Positions 50,396-59,300 of a DNA stretch of 64,000 nt are shown in pieces. Location: the NCBI GenBank assembly GCA_949752735.1, contig OX457037.1, positions 19,288,039-19,352,038 on the forward strand, in the 5' to 3' direction. Numbering within the stretch: the first letter of the stretch is position 1; the number at the start of each line of letters is the position of its first letter. The position numbers were made by a program, and so were the translations under genes. Under the pieces are notes generated by a model. It saw only the letters and a list, made by a program, of their open reading frames with translations, was not told the origin of the DNA and ran no database searches. The stretch comes from Lumbricus terrestris (Eukaryota > Annelida > Clitellata > Crassiclitellata > Lumbricidae).

Positions 50396-53300
50396 TAGGG
50401 TGGCCCTTAGCATACAGTCAAAAAATAAAAATCGTAAAATTTTGTCTGGCACCCTTTCAATCCATGCCAATTATAGAAATAACATTATGTTGAAAAGGAT
50501 TTTGGAATTGCAAAACATTTAGGGGTGCCCCTCGAGCGCCAAAATTTATTCTTTAATACAAATTTGATCAATTGAATCATACAATTTCAACCAAACTATA
50601 TTCAACACAATGTCACTCAGAATTTTACAGAGATGACTAAAATACACACTAGGTATGCAACAATGCCAATGAAACAAGTGTTTACTGTTCAATTATGGTT
50701 CAGTTATTGTTCACTGTTCAGCTGGTCACAGAAGTAAATGATTGGTACAGGACAATAAAATGCAGGAATCACTGCTTTCTACTAATTTGACACGATATTT
50801 CTTTTCGTACAGTCAGGGAACTGTCGTCGATGTTCACTGACAACCTGCAGGAGAAATTGAAGCTGGTCCTCATCTTTTGTAAGCTTTTTATTTAAGTCCT
50901 GGATGAGTGCCACACCTCGTTCAGCTCTATCATTGACGATAGCCAACCCTTTGAGTACTGCTTGTTCTTCTCGAAATGCTTCATACTCTTCCCAAAGAGC
51001 AGGATCTTTGGAGAGCATCATCTCAGATAGTCCACGCAGACCAAGCACCTGGAACAGTTTCTTGAAGTTGGTTGTACAGAATTATTCCAGACCGCTGGTG
51101 CCAAGAAATGCATCTGACTTCACACTGGGTTGTTTAGGCGGATGATCTGGGGCTGCTTCTTCCATGGCAGCAATCATTAGCTTCTTGGAGTCATTGGATA
51201 CCCTTGAATAAAAAAGAGCAAGCCCAATAAGCTCTTCAGGCAAATAACAAATACCAGAGATGAAGCCCTAGTTTCTTGCTTGTACCAGAAGAAATTGTAG
51301 TATGTGGATATGTGAGAAGGTTTGCCATGAGAGTGAAGTCATTCAGAGGAGCCTCCACAGCAATTGGCGCAGTAATCCAGGTTTTCAGGTAGACAACAAC
51401 TGAAAAGATGGCAATATCACGAATGCTGCTTTCTTCTGCAGCAGGCTTCTTGAACTGAGCATGAAAGAGCCACATCTTTATGGTATAGATGACTTTTGCC
51501 ATCCATCGTGCCCGGTGCATAGCGCCAGGTATTCGAAACCGAATAGGAACACCTCCAAGAAAGACAACTGAGAGCTCGAGAAATTCCCTGTAATCGTCTC
51601 GTGGCTGTGCAGTTGCTAAATGTCTATGAGCAAACTCCAAGATATCAGAACGGTGTGGGGCCACCAATGATTCCACCAAAGGATCTGATGAGGCTACCTG
51701 AAATTTGTCGCTTTCAATGAATTTCCAGTGGTCTCGAAACCTCTTGAAAAGAAGAACATCAGGTCCAGTAGAAGTTACAATGGAAGTTTTTCGAATGCAA
51801 CCCCAACAATTTGTTCCATAACATGGTGTCGACATGCCAGGAAAAGTAGATCTTTATTCAATTCTTGTTCTATAAGGAAACTTGCACCTGAGCGATGACC
51901 TGTGTTGCTGGCTGTGGTGTCAAGGCACAAAGCAACAAGCTGATCTTGAATATTCCACTCTCTCAAACACTGGCAGATGCTTGAGCTGAGCCTGTTCCTG
52001 AGGATAGTTTTGGAATGCCTTGTAACTGTTCAATTCCTACACCTGAGATCAGAACTGGAAGACGGTCAACATGTAGGCTACGCGTGATGTCAAATCTTCC
52101 AGAAACTTGCCATCTCAATGAACGGTTAAATCCTGAACTAAGGCGGAAAATTCGGATTGAAGGCTGTTTGATGTGGTGGTTCTGTTGCTCGCCCTGGCTC
52201 GTTGAATGGAATTTCGGTTGATATTCAAAGTCTTGACGTCACAGTCAAGGCTAGAAGCCACTTCGCTAAGAACGAATGTAGCATTTCTTGACGAAATCTT
52301 TGTTCTGTCCAAAGCTGATGTCAGACCAGGAGACAGAATATTGATTCTGGCTCGTTTGGGCGCAGTTGCTTCATTTTTACTAGTGTTAGTGCCGCAAGTT
52401 TTGTTTCCTTTACATCCAACATCAGGCCCACCACTTTCATCACTTGATTGTTCATCACTTGAACAGGAATCGGTATCCAGTACTAACTGGCTTGTACACG
52501 CCGCGAGATCTTCCTGTGCTCTTTTTTGCGCATCTGTTCCACTTCCTTCCGTTCCTGTGCACGCTGTCTTCGACGCATATCCACCATGTCAGCTGCACCA
52601 ACTGAACCTGGACGTCCCTTCTGCCTTTGAGAGAGTAGAAAGTCTCTGTCTTCAGGAATGGAGATCATTGTGAGAGCGTCTGCATGGGCAATATCAAACA
52701 GGTCATCTAGTCTCTCAATAAATTTCTCCTCCTTAATCTTGTGAGTTGTAGCTATTCGGTGTCTATGCTTTTGAAGACCTTTCCATTCCACGAACACCGA
52801 CTCCAACTTGTCAATACAATGCTTTTTGCCTCTTACAGGTATACCAGCTCGGTTCCAAAATAGAGTGGCTTTTTCTATAGCCTGCTGACTGGAATAACGG
52901 ACTGTCTGCTTGCCAACTTTGAGTAGATGCATGAAGTATCCAAAAGTTTGACGATATGATGGCAACTTTGCTCCAAGAATTTCAGGCTCATAAGAGCCAA
53001 GTAGATAGACACTTGTTTTCCCTCGCGTTTGCATAATTAATTATGAATAATAATTAATATTTCGTATTTACTATGTCTGACAATGTAGGCCTATGTTTCC
53101 AATAGTAGACTAAAATCAAATGTCTTTCCTTGTATTAAGCAACTCTTCATAAAATATTGCCACCTTTTTTTCAACCAGACAACAAACGTTAATCAAACAT
53201 ATATTTGAAATTGTACAGTTACTAAAATTTTAGAGCTCACGTAATTTTAATAAGTAAGTAAGTACTAAATATTAAATGTTGAAGCATTGCAAACATTAGT

Positions 53301-56300
53301 AGGCCGACAGAATGTATTAAAGCACTGAAAATTTCAGTTTGCGATTCCAATTATAATTTGGAAGTTTACTCGTTCATTATTGAAACTTGAGAGCTCGGGG
53401 GGCACCCCTAAATATTGGCCTATTGCAAAGATTTTTTGCACAAATTATTTTCTTCATAATTGAAATAGATTGGAGGGGTGCCAGCAGATTATTTTTAACT
53501 TTCATTTTTAAGGGCCACCCTAATATATATATATATATATATATATATAAGAGTATATATATATATATGTGTGTGTGTTTGTGTCTGTGTGTAGTTTGTT
53601 CAACCACTCTGTGGATTGGACATCTTAGCAAGCACACAAAAGAAAATGAACTAAAGGAGGAGATGTCGAAATACGGTGAAACTACATCCTTCAATGTAAG
53701 CATTACAACTGATCCCTTCATTTTAGTCAGCAATTCAGTAATAGAATTATTTTCCTGTGTTTTCGTAACCAGTTTCTTACGTTTGTTTTTGATTCTGCAA
53801 ACAACTTGTGATCCATTGAATTGTGTGTGGATGGTACATAATACAGTTCTATCATGGGATGCTCGTGTTTATTCGTTTGTAACATCTGCCTGAAGTATTC
53901 TGATATAAGTAGCAGAGCTCTTGAAATGTGTTAGATTGAAGTTGTCCAGCGACATTTAATTTTATTTTATATTGTTTAGCCTTGTAGTCACCAAGAATGT
54001 TGATGCGTACATTACGCGTTTTGTTACTTCACTGTCGATGGTTTTTATTTCAGCTGATCCCCCCTCGTGGCTGTGCGTTCATTTCGTTCAGCAGCAGGAA
54101 GGATGCGTCACGCGCTCTCGAAAAACTTAAGGGCTCAAAGATATCTGGAAATGCAATTAAGGTCAATTAATTAAATTCAATTAATTAAAATTTAATGTAA
54201 TTGTGATACTTGGTCCTTTGTCTTTGATACCAACGTGTGTGTATATGTGTGTGTGTCTAGATAAGTTTTTCTGGCGAAATAAAAAGTTGTTTCCTGTTGA
54301 CAGTGAAAACCATCAACAACATATATGTATGGAGATTTGTTTTGTGTCTTTGGTGTGGTATTCTATTCATCGAAATAAATGCATAGCATTTGATTCGTTC
54401 AACGTCTGTGACTACGCTCTACAACTACATGTATCGCACCATGCTAGACCTTAGCAAGTGTCTTGAACTATATCCACTCCAGTAGCAGCCAGGACTTTAC
54501 ATAGGCTTTGTGTCTTATAAATATGTATGAGCTTAATGTGTTTTTGTGGTAGTTTTATGCTGATTACATATTTAAGCATATCTGAGACTTAGTCAGAAAA
54601 TTCGTCTGTGATTTTCTTCTTTGGTAACTGATCATGCAACCTGACGTGTTTCTAGTAGGGAAACTCAGTCAATTATCTTGTTCTATTGTCTCCTGCAGGT
54701 GGCCTGGGCAATGGGTGTTGGAATGAAGGAGTCGGATTTGAAGGACTTGTGGGATGTCGAGCAGGGAGTGTCTTACATTCCCTGGAACAGAATTCCTGAC
54801 AATGTTGATGATCTCGCAGACGGAGGATTCCTGGATGAGGATTCCCTTCCAGAAGAAGTCAAAAGTCAGTATTCACCGGCTAATGAGGTGGCTATCGAAG
54901 AAATAATTTCATATTGTTCGTTTAATTTTTATTCATGCTGTGATGCTGGTTCGAATGCAGGTGCTTGAAACCAGCATCTTGTGGGTTCATATTTATTTAT
55001 TTCTTGCATTTGTTATCACGCCCCTTCAATCTATCCACTCGTAGGCACTTCCAACTACAGACTTTCGGACACTGCATCAGAGTTTCATGCCAAAGCGCAC
55101 AGGCAATTGCATGTGAAGGACTTGCTGCAGGTCGCTACACAGCGGCTTGAGGTGGATTTGAACCTGGAACCCTCCGGCTCCAAGGCACCGAACCCACCGC
55201 TACACCACCGTGCCTTTTTAAGTTCAACAGTTAAGAGCTTTTGTGTTCATGTCTCCTCATATCCAGAACATATGCAAACTTAAGTGAAGTAAATTGTTTC
55301 TTTCTGCAGTCGCAAGAAAAGAACGGGCTAAAGGAAAGGAAAATGCAGCTGCTGGAAATTCCCAAACAGGGTCAGATACAACCACCATCGCCACCACCAC
55401 GAACAACCGGACAACAGCAGAAAGCATGGCACCTTCTTTACTACCACCAATACCGACCCTGCCACCCGGGGTTATGCCCCTGCTACCACCTCCACCTGGT
55501 AAGCTCTTATTCATTGGTCAACAACGTTAAATTGAACTTTCTGGAAGATTAGCTTTGCACTGCAAGTCTTGAATGATGTGTTTCATTAATTCATTAGGAG
55601 AATTTATATAGCACCTCTTCAAGATAGCTACTCAGAGCTACTCTGCGCTAACAAGCCGAAATGTCCTACAATGCCCTACGTAGTTTCCTACTGATGCCCA
55701 TCTGGGACAAGACATTAGGAGTCATAGCGAGCAAAAAATAACAAGTTGCAACAAAACATGGTAAGCTGAAAGAGTCACCAATGGCAAGCCCTCACAAACA
55801 CGTAGAGTTAAACATCGGATTCCTGTAGACAGCTGGTGCTGGCCAATATGTGCTGCCGAGACTTAAAACCTGTCATCGCTTTCGATATATATTGCGCTAG
55901 AAGCTGAAATAGGCAAGAACGTGGGATATTCTGAAATTCAGCAGATGACTATGAATTCATCATAATTTGAGAAATAGTAAACCGTTACTGTTATTTTGTA
56001 CTTGGTTGATGCTTTGTCAATAAATGGCTATTACTGCTACTATATTGATGTTGTTTGCCGTATTTGATCCCTTTAATTCCAGCAAAATTGCAGAATGATC
56101 TGGAAACTAAAGATGTTTTTGTTCTGTAAAAGCTGTTTTAACGTGGAACGGAATATTGTAGAATATGAATGAATATAAAGGTCAGTAACCGACATACATG
56201 TGTCTCCCAATTTTCATTGCAAAAATCAGTGAAAGTAGTGTGTTGCTTGGCAACTGATTACACTGCACAGCAAATTTTAACTTTTTTTTGATTTCCTAAA

Positions 56301-59300
56301 AAACTTCAACTGTTTTATATAGAATTTGGCATGCTGAAAACAGTGGTGTTCTCAGAATTTTTCTATCACGTAAGGTTTTTGAGAAAAATGACATGCAAGT
56401 TGTCCACAGAAATGCCCATAGTTGCATACATTTGCAACAGGCCTATACGTGTAACATAATGCCACTCGACAGCAAATGTAAAACATTCGTCCCAAAATTG
56501 TGGGTGCTGATGACAGAGCAATTCAAATCCAAGGAAAATGTCATTTCAGAATGATTGTATCACAAAATTTTGAAAAAAGCAAAATTAAAGTATCATAATT
56601 ATACCCGGAACGCTCGGTTGCATGTGTAAGCTTACACTGTATCTGAGATTCAGTTAAAGTTTTATAATGGGCCTAAAATGTCTTGATGTTGATTTTCGTT
56701 TGTATTCAGTGTCTCGTGCATCTCGTTTGAGTGTCCAGCAATAGATATAGGCATCCAACGTTGACGGATTCCAGTTGCCCTGGTAAGGTTTTCCATTGTC
56801 GCAATGTCCTGGTGAAACCGTTCTCCATGTTCATCACTGACTGCACCTATAGATTTGCAGGGAAGAAGTCCAAGTGAGAATGCAGGAAGTGAATCTTAAG
56901 TGACATGTTGCATTTCATGTCTTTGTATGCTGCAAAAAGTCTGTTAACCAGTTGAATGTAATTTGTTGCTCTGTAATTACCAAGAAAATTCTCCACAACA
57001 CCCTTGGATGCTTTCCAGGCGATTGTCTCTGGTCTCTCCAGCAGATGTTCAAGCTGCTTATCATTGGTGATGTGTCTGATCTGTAGATCCGTGCACAAAA
57101 ATACCTTCCTAGATCTTGGCATCACTTATTCTTGGGGACTTCTGCTGCAGATGAAGAAAACCTTCACCATCCTTGTGCATGGCTTTTACCAAAACTTTTC
57201 ATCAGTTCCAGCTTTAAGTGAAGAGAAGGCAGATATATCTTTGTCGGATCGATTTCTGTCCAGTACTTTGTGACAGCAAACTAGAGTCTTGAATCCAGTT
57301 GTTCAGCTTTTGCTTTCGACAAACCTAAGTCTAACTGTGTGATGAGATGAGGCTCACCAGACACAGACCTACCTACTTGAAAATCCGTATCACCGTCAGC
57401 AGCTGCATATTCGTTCCTGGCTGGATCAATGCAGCATCTTCATCTCCTTTGTCTAAGCTCCATTTCTCTGGTGGCTTCGGTATATGAAAACTTTCATTGT
57501 GTGGCGCTGGCATCATTGTCGAATGACGGTCTGTGTATTCAGTTCCTTTCTGATTCTTGCCCGAGAAACCAGAAGCATTAGTGAGACAAAATTAGCAGTC
57601 CGTCACATGATCTTTCTGTTCTCGCAAGACCATCGGGATGGCAAACAGCATTGCTTTCGCAGGACCCCCGGAGTCAAACTCTAAGATCTACACCACATCT
57701 TCCACATCAAATTCCATTCTTTGGCTGTCTCTCCAGCCTTGCAACCAAAGGTACATCTCATATGCTTTATTGACAAATCCAGTCATGGTGTGTGTCTCTG
57801 AGGCTGACTCATAGCATAGCCTATAATACTCCACAAATGCGGCAAACAACGTACATGTATCACGCCTGTTGCAACACTGGCGAGATATTTCTGATGACAA
57901 CAACCGTTTTAAAATATATTATAGTTTAAAGCCTGTCTAAAAAAAGCTGGCTAACTTGTTATGCATATTGCATACATGTAGACAAAACTAAACTTTGGAA
58001 ATAGACACCAAAATGCAAACAAACTGATGTCAACTTTCTCAGAGGGATATACAATTTTACATGTATGCTGGGAAGCGACTTTAATAGGGTTTAGAACTTT
58101 TGCAGGCAGATTCCAACCAGCATTAATGAATATGCAGGTCCAAGTTTATTTTATTATACACGACAAACATTATGTAAACTATCCCAAGTGCATACCTGGA
58201 CATACCTCAGTTACACAAAGCTTATTAAAACGTTATATCTTAAAAACATGAAAACAAATATAAAATTTGAAGATTTCTCAAAAACGTTACGTGATGGGAC
58301 AATTTCAAGGTGATTTTCGTGATCAGCAGCAAAAACTGCATAAGAAACACCTGAAAGTGTTCAGGAAACCAAAACACTGTTGTGCAGTGTTATCTAGACT
58401 TTTGTTTTGACTGATAACAATGTTGTTTTCGTTACAAAGGTTTCATGCAGCAGATGATGGTTCCGGGTGGGGTGCCCCCGATGATGAGAATGCCACCGCC
58501 GTCGATGCATGGCATGATGCCTCCCATGGGTGGCGGTCTACTTCCCCCACCACCCAGGATGAGCATGCCACCCAGCTCAGCAGCATCAATGGTAAACATA
58601 TGAATATGTATCTTTAAGACGGGCTGTTATGATTCTTATTCTGTTTTGAAAAAGTTATTTGCGATATATCGCTGTCAGGATTCCTACTGTTATGTGAAAA
58701 TGAGTTATATGAGGGAAAGTCAGATTGCAGTTTCCAGTTGTCTGAAGAGGGGTATGGTCAATGGTCATGTAGATGTAGAGTTATTAGTAAAAATGTAACT
58801 CTGACGTATTTGATTCTGAAAGATAAAGATGGTGTGTACTTTTATATGTGTCAAAATTCATAAATCATTTTTGGGACTTTTTAGTGTGCCTTCAAGAAAC
58901 CTACTCAAGAGTGCTCCCAGCCCTGCCACAACAAAAGAAAAGAGACTTTAGCAATTTATGAAACAAAGTGTGGTCCATATGCTGCTCAGTGCTCCCATAT
59001 GTTAGGTCGTACAGCTTCACATCTGAAATGTGACATGTCTTATGATCATTGGAAAATTATGTTTATCTGATCTACTTTGTGCCAGCTAAAAATTATCTTT
59101 GAATAAGTTTTAAAAAAAACTTTTATCAGTAGCAAATTTCGTATTTGAATTGAATTTCTTTATTTGCTGTTGTTCTTCAACAGGACGACTCTGGTACTAG
59201 CGAATCGGAAAAGGGTTCTGAAAAAACGTCGGTGAGCACGACATCGGAGTGCATGCCCCCGATGGGTCCACCCGGCATGGCGTTCCCCTGGCCAATGCCT

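Noticed and set aside
51236..51835. Host gene for a 199-residue protein on the minus strand
   Set aside because: Part of transposon D2; the same protein pieces occur in D1 within matching inverted repeats.
54865..54897. Later donor for SCAF exon 14 at GTGGCT
   Set aside because: It gives phase 0, whereas exon 15 requires phase 1; the GTCAGT donor at 54865 fits.
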